Shown one piece after another: positions 1 through 12,200 of a DNA stretch of 64,000 nucleotides (within the stretch, counting starts at the first letter, position 1; every line of letters begins with the position of its first letter). The DNA lies in NCBI GenBank assembly GCA_027574665.1, contig CM050652.1, positions 3,204,589-3,268,588 of the forward strand, read 5' to 3'. The notes beneath the pieces were generated by a model that did not search any database, was not told the DNA's origin, and worked only from the letters and a program-made list of their open reading frames with translations. The translations under genes were made by a program, and so were the position numbers. The DNA comes from Rhynochetos jubatus (Eukaryota > Chordata > Aves > Eurypygiformes > Rhynochetidae).

Positions 1-243
1 AAGATGATCTTGTTTTAGTGAATGGAAATATCTATGACGTTCCTGGTGATATCCATGACTTAACTTCCCTGGCTGCATTGTCCCTGCTTACCAAACAAGG
101 TGTATGAAACAATCCTCAGTCCTCAGTCACAGTTTTCTACTTCTCTCTATTTTTTCCCTCTCCTGGAATGCCTATTGGAACACAGGGATGTATGGTGACA
201 GATCCTACAGAAGAGACCCCTGCTCTTGACCAGTAGCTTTTAA

Positions 244-636
244 ATGCCTGGAAAAGAGAAGGCTCCGGGGAGACCTAACAGCACCTTCCAGCACCTGAAG
301 GGCCCACAAGGAATCTGAGGGGGGGACTTTTTACAAGGGCAGGGTGTGACAGGACAAGGGGTAATGGGTTTAATTTGAAAGCGGGGAGATTTAGTTTGGA
401 CATCAGGAAAAGGTTCTTCCCGGAGAGAGTGGGGAGGCACTGGGACAGGTTGCCCAGAGAAGCTGTGGGTGCCCCATCCCTGGAAGTGTCCAAGGTCAGG
501 CTGGATGAGGCTTGGAACAACCTGGTCTAGTGGAGGGTGTCCCTGCCCATGGCAGGGGGGTTGGAACTAGATGGTCTTTAAGGTCCCTGCCAACCCAAAC
601 CATTCTGTGATTCTATGGTTCAATAGTTCTATGATT
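244..636 (+). mobile_element. CR1 LINE 3' end, 5'-truncated
   Basis: The copy opens in the region GAGAAGGCTCCGGGGAGACC and runs through the conserved GGTTGCCCAGAGAAGCTGTG block to AACCATTCTGTGATTCTATG. Its tail of degenerate ATTCTATG-type octamers extends to about 636. This is the non-coding 3' end of a CR1, truncated at its 5' side as most copies are. The frames that are open across it are antisense or chance frames seen again in other CR1 copies. Confidence 0.93.
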
Positions 637-1688
637 ATAAACAACTAGTAGGTGAACCAGCACGTTCCTATATGGGCTACTCCATTTATGATTTGTCTTC
701 GTCTTGGTAGCAGTATGTTGCCTGGAGCCACAGCCTTTACCTCAAATACCACCATGATGGGCTGCAGACAGAGGTGCAGCAGGTTTCTGAAAGGCACAAG
801 GCTGAAGTGTTTGCAGTTGGTGCCATCAGCAGAGACATGTTCCCCATGCCCTCACCAGATCTTGTCAGGCTTAAAGAGGGGCAGTGAAATCACTGGTCCA
901 ACCCAAAACAGTGGCCTTAAGTTTGTCGATGCTGCATTTTTGAAAGGCTTTTAATTCTCCTACTGCTGGACAAGCCAGTCCTAACAGTACATGCTAAAAT
1001 GCAATGTAGTACATTGCTAGAATGCAACGTAGCATGTGTTTACAGTTGATAATAATTAAGCAAACCAGAAAAAATAGCCTGTGCATCACAGGAAAGTGTC
1101 TGGGATTTTTTCTGTATCTGCAAGTCAGCTAATGTGTTTAGAGAAAATGAGTTTAATAGAAGCATCACCCTGTAGTAGATCTAATAATGAGCTAATGTGT
1201 CTGGAAAAGACAGGCATGCATTTAGAAAAGGAAACACTCTGGGTATTCAAGTCTGACCCAAAACTGTGCCTGATGTATTCAATTTTGAGTTGATCTAATG
1301 AAAGGTGGCAATTAGATCCATCCCGTTCTATTCTGTTAACATTTTATATGTAGAGACATGGATACAGAGGAGCAAGGAATGAGTTGGAACTGGTTGGTGG
1401 TCTCATCATTGAGATGGGAGCTGGGCCTACAGAGTCTGCATTTCCTTTGGTGTCCAGAACACTGCACTCTGTGCTGAAAACCTTAGTACTGTTTATGTGT
1501 AGTCACTCTAGGAAAAGATGACAATCAGGAGGTGAGAGATGAGATGGAAATGAGGCAACCTACATTTCCAGGGTGGGGTGACCACCCAGCAGTTCTGATC
1601 ATGTTCACAACTGTATCTTCTGTTAGAAGGGGAACCATGATTTAATTTCATTTTTTCTATTTCTTTCATTCATGTTCATAATGGCATT
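637..1688. other. Intronic interval, no gene; small local repeats
   Basis: No exon-like homology. Two small features stand out: a 23-base-period tandem copy bounded by inverted octamers at 989-1037, and a diverged direct repeat beginning GCTAATGTGT at about 1128 and 1191. The open frame at 652-954 has no recognisable domain. Confidence 0.5.
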
Positions 1689-1847
1689 AGAGGTTGTGGA
1701 TGTCCCATCCCTGGAAACATTCAAGCTCAGGTTGGACGGGGCTCTGAACAACCTGATCTAGTTGAAGATGTCTCTGCTTATTTCAGCGGCTTGGACTAGA
1801 TGATCTTTAAAGGTCCCTTCCAACACAAACCATTCCATGACTCTATT
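1689..1847 (+). mobile_element. CR1 LINE 3' terminal fragment
   Basis: Only the last part of the CR1 3' end is present: GGTTGTGGATGTCCCATCC, ACCTGATCTAGTTGAAGATG, GATGATCTTTAAAGGTCCCT and a short decayed tail. The variant ATCTAGTTGAAGATGTCTCTGC matches the copy at 26420-27722 better than the others, so the two probably belong to the same CR1 subfamily. Confidence 0.88.
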
Positions 1848-2319
1848 AGAACTTCCTCTTTTATCCATTTATTCGTCTTCCTCCCCGCATATTGCTCATA
1901 ACATTTTTGGAAGGAGTGAGGCAGAGTGAAGGCTTAGTGAGTTTCATGCACTCAGAGCTTTCCAGACTGCTGTTTTTGCCATCTGCATCCTGGACATGAG
2001 AGGCAAGGTGGATCTTCCTGTCTCTGGCTTCTCTGACAAACGTCGTGTACAGCCATATTAATGATCTCTCCTCCAGGCAGTGGAAATGTCTCTGCTGGTG
2101 GCATGGGCATGTTTACACAGGGTACTTCTTACCAGACAGCATTTTAGGGAACTCTCTCCTATCAAGTACCCGTGTATCCTCCCACATTGGACACTGCGTG
2201 GGATCTGAAGCACATTGTGCATACATGGCGTGTCACAGTGTGGGATGCACAGTGCAATGAACACTGTTATTACAAAATTCATGTGATCTGGAGTGCACAC
2301 CTTGATCTAGATTACAAAT

Positions 2320-2605
2320 AGAGGACTTTTTACAAAGCCCTGTAGTGATGGGACAAGGGGTAATGGGTTTAAATTAAAAGCAGGGAGATTTAGGTTGGAT
2401 GTCAGGAAGAAGTTCTTCACGGTGGTGAAGCACTGGGACAGGTTGCCCAGAGAAGTTGTGGATGCCCCATCCCTGGAAGTGTCCAAGGCCAGGCTGGATG
2501 AGGCTTGGAGCAACCTGGTGTAGTGGAGGGTGTCCCTGCTCATGGCAGGAGGGTGGAACTAGATAAGGTCCCTTCCAACCCAAACCATTCTGTGGTTCTG
2601 TGATG
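2320..2605 (+). mobile_element. CR1 LINE 3' end fragment
   Basis: The copy begins at GAGGACTTTTTACAAAG and contains AGAAGTTGTGGATGCCCC, GGTGTAGTGGAGGGTGTCCC and the terminal AACCATTCTGTGG. It is 5'-truncated and lacks about 10 bases around the normal GAGAGGGTGG stretch. It directly abuts the CpG-bearing tract that follows. Confidence 0.92.
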
Positions 2606-2617
2606 AGTGGATGACAC

Positions 2618-3165
2618 AGGACACGTGCTCATAAAATACGTAGTACATAAGATCCCCAAAACACACAGCACACACAGGTTTGCACAATACAGTAGATGCA
2701 ATACAAGCATCACGTTAATAGAGCTGTCTCTCACCAGGCATCACAAGGACAGTTTGCACCTCGTGACCGGTGTGTACACGCCTGCGTACATGGTCCACAG
2801 ATGAACACCAACATCCTGTCTTCACACATATCCATGCACAGGGGGCTGAACGGAGATGCAACTTCTCGTAAATCTGACATTTGTTTGTATACACATAAAT
2901 GTGCTTCATTACGTGACGGGAGAGACACATCACACGTGTGCATCAAACGCCCATAGTGCGTGTCTCACGCACTCGTACAGCATGTACGTTTAGAAAGCCA
3001 TATCCATAACACATATTTTTACGGCAGGCGCACGAACAGATGCCCAATACATATGGATGTATATCACAAACACAACACACATGCAGAATGGGCACGTTAA
3101 GCTGGGCATAAGGAAAGCGCTGGCTCTTTTCCCCTATCTGCAGAGGAAGTGCCTTCTCAGCGTCA
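2618..3165. repeat. CpG-retaining alternating purine/pyrimidine tract
   Basis: The stretch is a degenerate mix of CACA, CACG, TACG and CATA steps, including the palindrome CACACGTGTG at 2931-2940. I count 23 CpG dinucleotides, unusual for an intron in which most other stretches are CpG-poor. It could be a decayed CA-type microsatellite or minisatellite, or an unrecognised repeat. No coding signal is convincing despite several overlapping short frames. Confidence 0.45.
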
Positions 3166-3911
3166 GCTTGGTTCTCTTTTATTAGTTTTCTGGGAAAGAC
3201 CATGCATTACCGATGTCAGCTCATGTTGTATGGCACGTTCCCTGCCTTTTCTTAAATAACTGCCCCTAAAAAATTATTTGTCCTGGAGGTGTTTTTACGC
3301 ACAACTGGAGATTAGAAGCCTGAAGGGGAACCCATAAGAATAAATTATAGGGCAAATGATGAATCATGCATTAAAATATGTTGGAAGTTAGGGTTTTTAT
3401 CTTAGTAGCATGGTAACGTGCACATGCTAGTGTTTCCAGTGTGTCCCAAGATGCCTGACTTGTCCCAAGAATCATGTTGCTTTGCTTGTCTCTTCTGACA
3501 CCCAGTCCTTTAAGCATAAGAGCACTGGCTTCCTCTCTTGATGCACAATATCCATTAGAAAATAGTCTAATGGCATACCATGATGCTGAACTTGGGCTCC
3601 TAGCCCCCTTCTTGCCATTGCTTGCGTAGGGAACCAGTGTCAGGCAGCTCTGGTTAAGAGTTGACTTGAGTCCTCCATCGTTTCCTAAAGAGAAGGTAGA
3701 GTAAGAGATGTTCAAACCCATCCTAGGTGCCACACTAAAATCTAGACATCCCCAGGCACTTAGACTGATTTATTTATTCCAGGGTGCATTTTTAAACCCG
3801 TGTTTATATCAGACCAACATTTTATGTGTGTGATCTCATATCTATATATTCATAGCTTGCATGTCTGCTTAATTGCTGTTGGATGATCCATCCAGAGTAC
3901 TAGTTTAGCTT

Positions 3912-3925
3912 AAAAAAAAAAAAAA
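3912..3925 (+). repeat. A14 homopolymer
   Basis: Fourteen consecutive A residues followed by AT-rich sequence. It could be the tail of an old retroposed sequence, but nothing upstream is recognised. Confidence 0.8.
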
Positions 3926-4044
3926 GTTAATTAGTTTAATTAAAATTCATGTAATTCTTGTGTGTAGAGAAATCCAAAGTATTGCAATTCAGCTTCTTCT
4001 GTGGACACATAAGATGGGCTCGTCAGTGTTTGTGCATAAGCATT

Positions 4045-4225
4045 ATTACAGAATCACTGAGGTTGGAAAAGACCGATAAGACCACCCAGTCCAACCATCA
4101 ACCCAACACTCCCAGACCCACTAGCACACGTCCTCAAGTGCCACGTCTACACGTTCCTTGAACACCTCCAGGGATGGTTACTCCAACACTTCCCTGGGCA
4201 GCCTGTTCCAGGGCCTGACCAACTA
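4045..4225 (-). mobile_element. Diverged CR1 LINE 3' end, reverse orientation
   Basis: Read on the + strand it begins ACAGAATCACTGAGGTTGG, then AAGACCACCCAGTCCAACC, CTCCAGGGATGGTTACTCCA and GCAGCCTGTTCCAGGGCCTGA. These are the reverse complement of a CR1 3' end of a different, more divergent subfamily than the other minus copies here. Confidence 0.85.
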
Positions 4226-7200
4226 TGTCACTGAACTCAAATAATTTACAGTGCTGAAGTTTTGTCCCATATTGTGTAAAGTCTGGTGGTGAAAGTTGTG
4301 TTTCTACCATGTTGTAAGAAGACAAACCAATGAAAATTGAGTTTTGAGATTCAGTGCATAGAAAAAAACCTTTTTTTTTGTTTGGATGGTTTATTATATT
4401 TTTATTAAACAGAATTCAGGATTAATAAGTGGAAACTAAAGGAAAGAACTGAAAAGTTTGTTGTAGGATGGGGGTTGGGGGCACTTCTGCAAATAGCATT
4501 TGCAAAATGTAACACGTGCGTTGGGGAATAAACAGCAGGATAGAATTAAACCAGGGATCTATATATATAACTCCAACGAAGGAACGTATGAGCTGTAACT
4601 TGTCAAGTGTTTTCTGTAATGAAGGTTGATCTCTGAGAAGTTAGCGCCGGGGAGGTCTGCAGACCAGATGCTCTAGCACATAGTCCAGGGCTGGGAGTTT
4701 TAACTCTCTGCTCCACCCGGTATCAGCTCTGTGTTTCCCAGACGTGTTCGGTGAAGTTCCCCGCAGCCTCCCACCACTGTGGATCTGCACTCGGCCCAGT
4801 CCAGGGCTGGACTGCACGTGCCTAATGTCTTGCTGATGTAGGGCTGGCCACTTCCCGGCATCCCACCTCCGTTTTAGCTTTGTGGTCAGCTTAGGTTCAG
4901 GTCAAATCAATCGTATTGGAAACGGCCTCCCATGAGCAAGATCAGATTTGTTATTCCTAGAGATCATTAAGAGATAGCTGTTTGTGGGGGAGGGCTGTTT
5001 AATAATCAGTGAGCACTGGAAATCAGCAGTAAGTGGAAGACAGTTAAAAACTCTCTTTCTCCCATGGCAGAAGGAAGTCTTCAGCTTTACTTAACACAGA
5101 AGAAAAAAACCCCAAAATCAAAAACCCTACTGTCAGTGAAACAGCCATGGCCTAGTTTCCCAGCGTGCTGAGCGACCTTGGTGGAAACACAGAAAACCAG
5201 GTCAATAGTTAATTTGCATCCTTGGCCCTCCCTACCTGTGACCTCCACATTGACCTCCTGGTCTTCAGGCCTTGCTATTACTGTCTTGATCTGTTTACCC
5301 TCCTCTGATGCTCATCTGTCTTCTTTCCTCTCTGCCTTCAGTGTTCCTTCTTCCCTTCCTCATTGTGTCACTGTTCCTGCCTCTGGTACCGGAAGGTTAT
5401 CTGTATAACCCACACATGGCTCAGCACCGAGCAGTACACTACGCTTGGTCCTCTTGAGTTCCAGGATGGGATTAGCTGCACAGAAATGGATCCAGGAGAA
5501 GCTGGTATCCAGATATCTTTTCTAGGTATCATGTCGTAAGGTCCCATTCCTTTTCTCTCTAGCTGGCTTTGAGCAATTCCTTTCATTTGTGCACTTATTT
5601 CTCTTTAAGCTCTTCCTTGATGGCCTGATGGTTTTATTCTTTTTCAAGCAGACGAGGCATTTCTGGCTAAATGCTGGGGCCCTTGTTGCTTGGTATTTAG
5701 TGTAATTGCCTTTATAACCCAGGCAGTTACCCATTAGAGTATGAGCAAACTATGAAAATAATCAATGATGATGAATAACTGATGTGCAGCTAACAGGGAA
5801 TCAGTTAATCAAGTAATAAATTGGTTAATGCCTAGGACTCCTGGAGTTCTTGCTGAGTTTGCCTCTGTGTTGAGACAGATCAACTCATGCCACCAACGGT
5901 GTCCTTGCCTGGCATGAAGCTGTGTCGTGTAGCAGGATCAGGATAAGGTGCATTTCATCAACTCCCTCTGCTGCCTTAGGAGCCGTTCCTTGCTGCACCC
6001 ATATTCGTCTTCGAGACTTCGCTATTTATGGATGATGGGTTAAATTCTAGGTATCAAAATGAACAAATCCATATCAGTGAATGAAAAGAAGACCTATGTC
6101 TTTCTTTGGCAAGCAGTTCTCCTTCACTTAACTGAATTTGAACTGAAATCTCTGCCAGCTTATTTATGCAAAGTCATGTGAATATCTGGGCAGCATTTGC
6201 CCTTGGAAAATTACATTTGTTCACATTTGCTGTGCTTTTCCAGAAGTCCTCCAAAGATTTGTTTGGGAATATGAGTTGGGTCCAGATGAGCATGCTAAAC
6301 AGATAAGGTTATATCAGGCAGCTGGGGTCCAGGAGTTCCACTCATTGTCCTCTGCCTCTGACCCCACTGTCACCCAGTACATGGAAATTGTGGTTATTTT
6401 CCATTCAGAGACAACTGGGAGAGTGTTCGGGAGGATACTCATCTACAAAACATGCAGGCTCCTGTGTACGTTGCCTGCCTACAGTCTCCATTCTCCATCT
6501 GCTGCACAGCCTCCCATTATGCAAATGAAGGAAGCTTGCTTAAAGTTTATTTCTTAATTTAATAAATGTAATTTAATAAATCTTAATGTAATACATTTCT
6601 AGTGAATGAAAGGAGAGCTCACTGCATAAAATAGCATCAGCTGTCAGACAGCTCGCTTTTTCACTGGCATCTCAGACTGCTGGAGGGATTGTTTTTTCAG
6701 AAGACAGGCATTGTTTTTTCAGAAGACAGGCACTGCTTTGCCAAATCAAATCTGTAGCCCAGCTATGCCTGTGTCTTGCTTTTGATCATGGCCAGAAGTA
6801 AAAATTAACTGACCTGTCACTAAAACGGGGCCGGGATAAGGACCAGTTGGCCGTAGTGCCATGCAAAAGAGAGGGAGGTGTGTGCAATGCGACACGAGAT
6901 GTGGTTTTCTGGTTGGGACTGCAGTGTCATGTCTTGTTGATCTCCCCTCTCTGTCCCTACACAACAGATTTCATTTCAGTTATTTTCCCCCTGCTTGTCA
7001 GTAAAAGCAGAAGTGAGTGGGCATTGCATTTATCCACTTCTGCAGAATTAATTTCCTAGTGTATCTCACCGAGATGTGAATGTTCAGTATGCCAGAGAAA
7101 GGTGTTTGAAAGGACCTACTTTTTGGACACGAGTTGAAACAGCTTAGCTTCATGCTCCCTGTTTCCCAAGAAGATTCACATTATTGATGGGTTCTCATAC

Positions 7201-8620
7201 TACAGCGTGAGAGCGGACTGTTGTAGTCACCTAATCACTTTGATCTCTTGCAAAAATAGCACAAATTAAATGAGGGATTTCCCTGATTTATCTCCTCTTT
7301 GAAAGAACAGAGGGCTAGGAGACTCCCAGATCTTTTCAATTACAGTGAAGTGTGTATCCATCGAATTGACACATTAACTGTTCATTTGGGGCTAGAAAAC
7401 ACTTACCTGAGGCTTGAAGGCCAGCACAGTTCTTGCCTTGATAGCCACGTCTTGGAGTGAAGTTTAAACTCTGAAGGCAAAGGCATCCTGGAGAGGATGG
7501 TCAGCATTTAAGAGGAGACCACTGCATGTTGCATCAAGGAACCTTAAACGAGTTTTAAGATTTCTTGCAGAGGGATCTTTAGTGACGCCACCAAAAATCG
7601 TGGCTGTTCAGACGTGGGTTTGGCCTGCGGCATAGTAAAACTTCCTGACATTTACAATATTTCTGTTACTTAGGAAAAGGTATAAAAATGGTAAAATATA
7701 CCATCCATCAGAAAAGTTTCCCTAAAAAATAGCTAGGATATAGCCTTCAACTGAAGCAGGAAATCAAAATGGAAAATGAACTATTGAAACTTTGGCAAAA
7801 GCAAAGAGGAAAGAAGCAATTAGTTGGGACTCTCATTATTTGGACTCCATTCCTGCAATGATGACTATTCTGACCTGCCTGCAGCACACATGATGAAAAC
7901 CTCACTCAGAAGGATGGAAGAGCTGACTTATGAGTCAAATATTTTTTTTTCCTATTTTTTTCTTTTTGCATCATTATCATTTAAAAAAAAATAAAAATAA
8001 ACCAACCACCCTGCACTCATAATGAATCTTGAGGTCAAATGTTCAGCCACTTGAAAAATACGTACAGGAAAGCACATGTATGTGATGAGAAGGCAGTTGC
8101 TGGGTGATGAGTTACATATGCAAAGAACCAGCATACATATGCAAAAGGAGCCTGTGCAGGCATTTTGTATGAGGCGCCAACAACGACATATATTTTTGGT
8201 CACAGACACACTCGTACTGTTTTTACATCATTTGAACTTTTTCATGAATACATTCATCTTCTTATTAATATCAACATATTATTTATATACAAAAATTAAC
8301 TGTCATTCTTTGGGGAAGACATTGAGAGCAGCTTTATGGCACCTTTATCTCTCTGTAAATTTACAAATTTACAGGTGTAAATTTGTTAAAGTAATAAGAA
8401 GAGAAAATACAAATTAGGTATTTTCTTTCTACCAAAGGAAAAAACCCCAATCTTTTTCTTTGTAAAAGCCAAACAAAGGTGCATTTTAAAAAAATAAAAG
8501 TGTGGAAAAAAATGTTTTCCCACCTAAAAACCTGGAAAAAGTATCACTTTTTGTCCCTGGCACTTACATATTCATCCTTGTTCATAGATAACTATGTTCA
8601 CTGTTCAACAACATCATTGT
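4226..8620. other. Intronic interval, no gene
   Basis: No exon or transposon with good support. The main visible structures are a perfect 22-base tandem duplication at 6689-6732, a cluster of AAATTTAC motifs at 8354-8384, and several A- or T-rich runs near 7940-8000. The open frames here have no recognisable domains. Confidence 0.5.
6689..6732 (+). repeat. Perfect 22-bp tandem duplication
   Basis: The unit TTGTTTTTTCAGAAGACAGG plus CA occurs at 6689-6710 and again, without mismatch, at 6711-6732. Each unit contains a pyrimidine tract followed by CAG, resembling a splice acceptor, although no exon follows. Perfect identity suggests a recent event. Confidence 0.9.
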
Positions 8621-9200
8621 TCATAGATCATGGAATCATAGAATGGTTTGGGTTGGAAGGGACCTTAAAGATCATCTAGTTCCAACCCCCCTGCCATGGG
8701 CAGGGACACCCTCCACTAGACCAGGTTGCTCCAAGCCTCATCCAGCCTGGCCTTGGACACTTCCAGGGATGGGGCATCCACAGCTTCTCTGGGCAACCTG
8801 TCCCAGTGCCTCCCCACTCTCTTTGGGAAGAACCTTTTCCTGATATCTAATCTAAATCTCCCCGCTTTCAATTTAAACCCATTACCCCTTGTCCTGTCAC
8901 TACAGGCCCTTATAAAAAGTCCCCCCCAGCTTCCTTGTAGTCCCCCTTCAGGTACTGGAAGTTGCTCTAAGATCTCCCCAGAGCCTTCTCTTCTCCAGGC
9001 TGAACAAGCCCAACTCTCTCAGCCTTTCTTCATAACAGAGGTGCTCCAGCCCTCTGAGGATCTTCTTGGCCTCCTCTGGACTAATTCCAACTGATTGATA
9101 TCCTTCTTATGCTGAGGGCTCCACAGCTGGACACAGAACTCCAGGTGGGGTCTCACGAGAGCAGAGGGGGGGAATCACCTCCCTTGACCTGCTGGCCACA
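8621..9200 (-). mobile_element. CR1 LINE 3' end, about 580 bp, reverse orientation
   Basis: One of the two longest minus-strand CR1 3' ends in the window. Read on + it starts with the ATCATAGAATGGTTTGGGTT tail, passes TCCAGGGATGGGGCATCC and CTGTCACTACAGGCCC, and extends through CCTCTGGACTAATTCC to ACCTGCTGGCCACAC. It therefore includes the end of the ORF2-distal region as well as the 3' UTR. The antisense frames across it are not genes. Confidence 0.95.
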
Positions 9201-12200
9201 CACACTCAGCTCCATGGAGCAAAAGATTTGTCTCTGAAAGCCAAGAGTAAAAGTCAGCAGTTGTTGCCAGAGGATGTAGTCACAGGTAGGACCCATGAAA
9301 CCCAGAATTACACCCCAGGCGGGTACCTTGAGTCCATACTGTGAAGGAGATGGTCAAGATACCACACTGGTGCTCAACTACCACCTTGCGTCTTCCACAA
9401 GGAAACTCTGTTATGAACCGGGTGTGTATAAATATGTCCCATTTAAGTATTTAACACCAAGTGTGGGCACAAGGCGTGTCTGCACCTACCCCCTCTCATG
9501 CTGTAGGCACTAATGCCAGCATACACCTACTCGAACCACACGTGGGCGTTTCAGCATGTTTTATTGGTGCAGTGATAGTTAGATGTGACTTCCTTGGTTG
9601 TATCTGAAAGATAATTTCATTTCCCCCCATCTCGTTCACTGGGGTGGGAGGTGGGCATTCAAAACAACCAGGAGAAATTACTTCACATCCCACCTGCCCA
9701 CCCAGGCGAGCGCCTGCTCTTCGTTTCCTCAAACACAGGGCAAAAGACCCATTATTCTGCCTGCTGTTCCCTTGCTAGGTATTAGGGATATTAGAAAGAT
9801 AAAAGAGAAAATTGCTCTCACTCCTGAGTGTGTGGGAGGAGTGTTTGAGAGCTCACATTTCTGGTCCAAAGCTCTTTTCAACAATCTAGCAAACCCTTTC
9901 CTTATGTCCTGCAGATGCCTACAACAAAACTTTCAAGGCAAACACGAGAAAGAAGTGCCCAGCTAATGTTAGCATCTTGGAAGGGCATTGAACATCCACT
10001 CTGTTCCTCTGGAAACCAGACCATGGCACTAGGGACCATCTGTGAAAGAGCAACGTTAGCATCCCTTTATCACTCTCACGCTGCAAATTCTCAGAAAAAT
10101 CCTCCTTGTGTATCAGGCTAAAGTGTTAAGAGAGGACATGGTGGGGATGTGGGTGGGTGTAAAGTACAGAGACTTCCAACAGCTGGCAATCCTGCTCCCA
10201 CCCACAACAGAAAGAGGACAGAATAGTCGTCTTTGAAAAAACACTGGTCCCACCAGAGATTGCATCACACCAAGAAAGCCCCTTGTCCTGCAGTCCAGCT
10301 TGTCTCCCAGTCGGGTCTTAGTGATAAGGGATGGGCTATTCCCTGTCCTCCTGGGGCTTCCTACAGGTTCTGGAAACTGCATCCACCACGAGATCAGCTG
10401 CATGTCGTAGATGCAGAATGAATAGGGGAAGACGCAGTGTGATTAGATGGCCTGTGAGGGGGAAGTTATCACCTCTGATAACTCCTGAGGATTTAGCACT
10501 AGGAGGAACTGCCAGAGCTCCAGCAAGGAGCTGTTATCACCTCCAGCGGGAAGGTCTGGCTTATCCCTTGCTGACCCTGTGTCTCTGGCAGCATCTCCTT
10601 GTATTCATCTGGGTGCTCATAATGTATCAGGGAGATACAAGAAGTATCTTTGCAAAAAATACTTCTGTTGACTGCCAAGGAAGCTCTTTTTTTTCACTGG
10701 CAATGGACATTGCATTGCTTTCCCCATCTGAGTCTGATTTTGGCTCACTCCCTCAGGTTTGGATGCAGTTACTGGGTCCAGGAGGGTGGATAGAGGAAGT
10801 CTCTGGGCTGTATCCTTTTCCCAAAGTCACCATCTCTCGTGTCTCTCATTTTGGAACTGCTCTATATGATTCTCCTGGATCTTTCCCCTTATGGGCAGTC
10901 AAAGGTAGGGGGTTACCAGTTACTTGCAAAAGCTGCTCGTTGGTACCCTGCTTGATATATTAACCAGAGAGGAATGAGAGCAAGGGAGAACAAGAGTGAT
11001 GTATAAGACTGTGTGCATCTGCTCCAAGGTGCTTCTGAATAGCTCACTGAAGGCAATTTTTTACTTGTCTCTCACACTTGACTTTGCAAGACTTGGTCTA
11101 GTTTTGCAAGGGCCAAGATGCAGGAAGGTTCTATCATGTATTTAGGCAGGCTTGTTGCAATAGGAAGAATCATGCTCTGTGTAGTCTCCTTTCATTACGG
11201 TTGCAAAGGATTAGTTAACTTTCCAGGATGCAGTCTATTCAATCATCTACCCTGACAAAGGGGACATCATGAAAGGTTTTCCAGTCACTTTCCTCATCAC
11301 TATCCTAAATATATGAAGTAAGAGCTCTTGTCAAGATGTCACTGAGAAATCAAGATTCAACAAATGCTGTTTGTTTAAAACTCTCTCCAGTTCCATTCAT
11401 CTCCCTTTCGGGTCCTCAGTAATACAAAAGATAACGACGTTGATGACTATTGTCCAGTGAATGCAGGGAGGGGCCCGATGGGAAAATGAGCCATTATCTC
11501 TCCCTCCCTCCACTTCCAGGTGCAACCTTCTGTCTGTATCTCCAAGAGGTCCCCAGTGATTTATTGATATGGCAATCTGATTTCGGTAATTAAAATTGAT
11601 TTTCAGCTTAAGCTTTGTAAATACACTGATCCATAACAAACTTGGGTCATGTTCTGGGAGGGTGGGAAGGGGGAATAAGGGAATGGGGATGCCAAGAGGA
11701 GTGCTGTGGATGACAGCCGCAGAGCTGGCGGAGGAGAGAGGCAGGATGAGATTAGGGCGGCCGGCCGTCTGCAGGCTGGAGCGGGGTCTGCAGGGCATCC
11801 AACAAAAGCCTTGCACGATGCCTGGGAACGCTGTTGATCCCCGACCCAGTCACCGTTGTTGTTGGACGGCAGCGGGGCCACAATGAACCCGGATTCCAAC
11901 ATTATCGGCTCTGGCAGCTCCAAGGGCAGCCAAGAAAAACAGCTGGAGCTGGGAGCAAAATGTTGCTTGCTACTGAGACACGATGTGGAAAAGAAACAGA
12001 AGAAGCAACTGGCTTCTTGGGAAAGATTCAGGGCCTGTCATATGAATCCGGCCACTCAGGTTTTCTCCTTAGCCTGCTTTTGATGTAAATCCACAGAAAT
12101 CAGTCTGCTGGCTGCAGATGGGGGGCTGCAAGCCCAGCATCTGTGTGCTGGAGGGCTCTGTGCCTGCTGCCAGCACCCCATCTGCCCATTCAACGCACCC

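Noticed and set aside
6689..6732. Polypyrimidine-CAG motif as a true splice acceptor
   Set aside because: No downstream reading frame with plexin or other homology; the motif exists twice only because of the duplication.
10640..10666. 8-bp stem hairpin (AGAAGTAT/ATACTTCT) as a possible small RNA
   Set aside because: Stem is too short for a microRNA precursor and has no extended pairing on either side.
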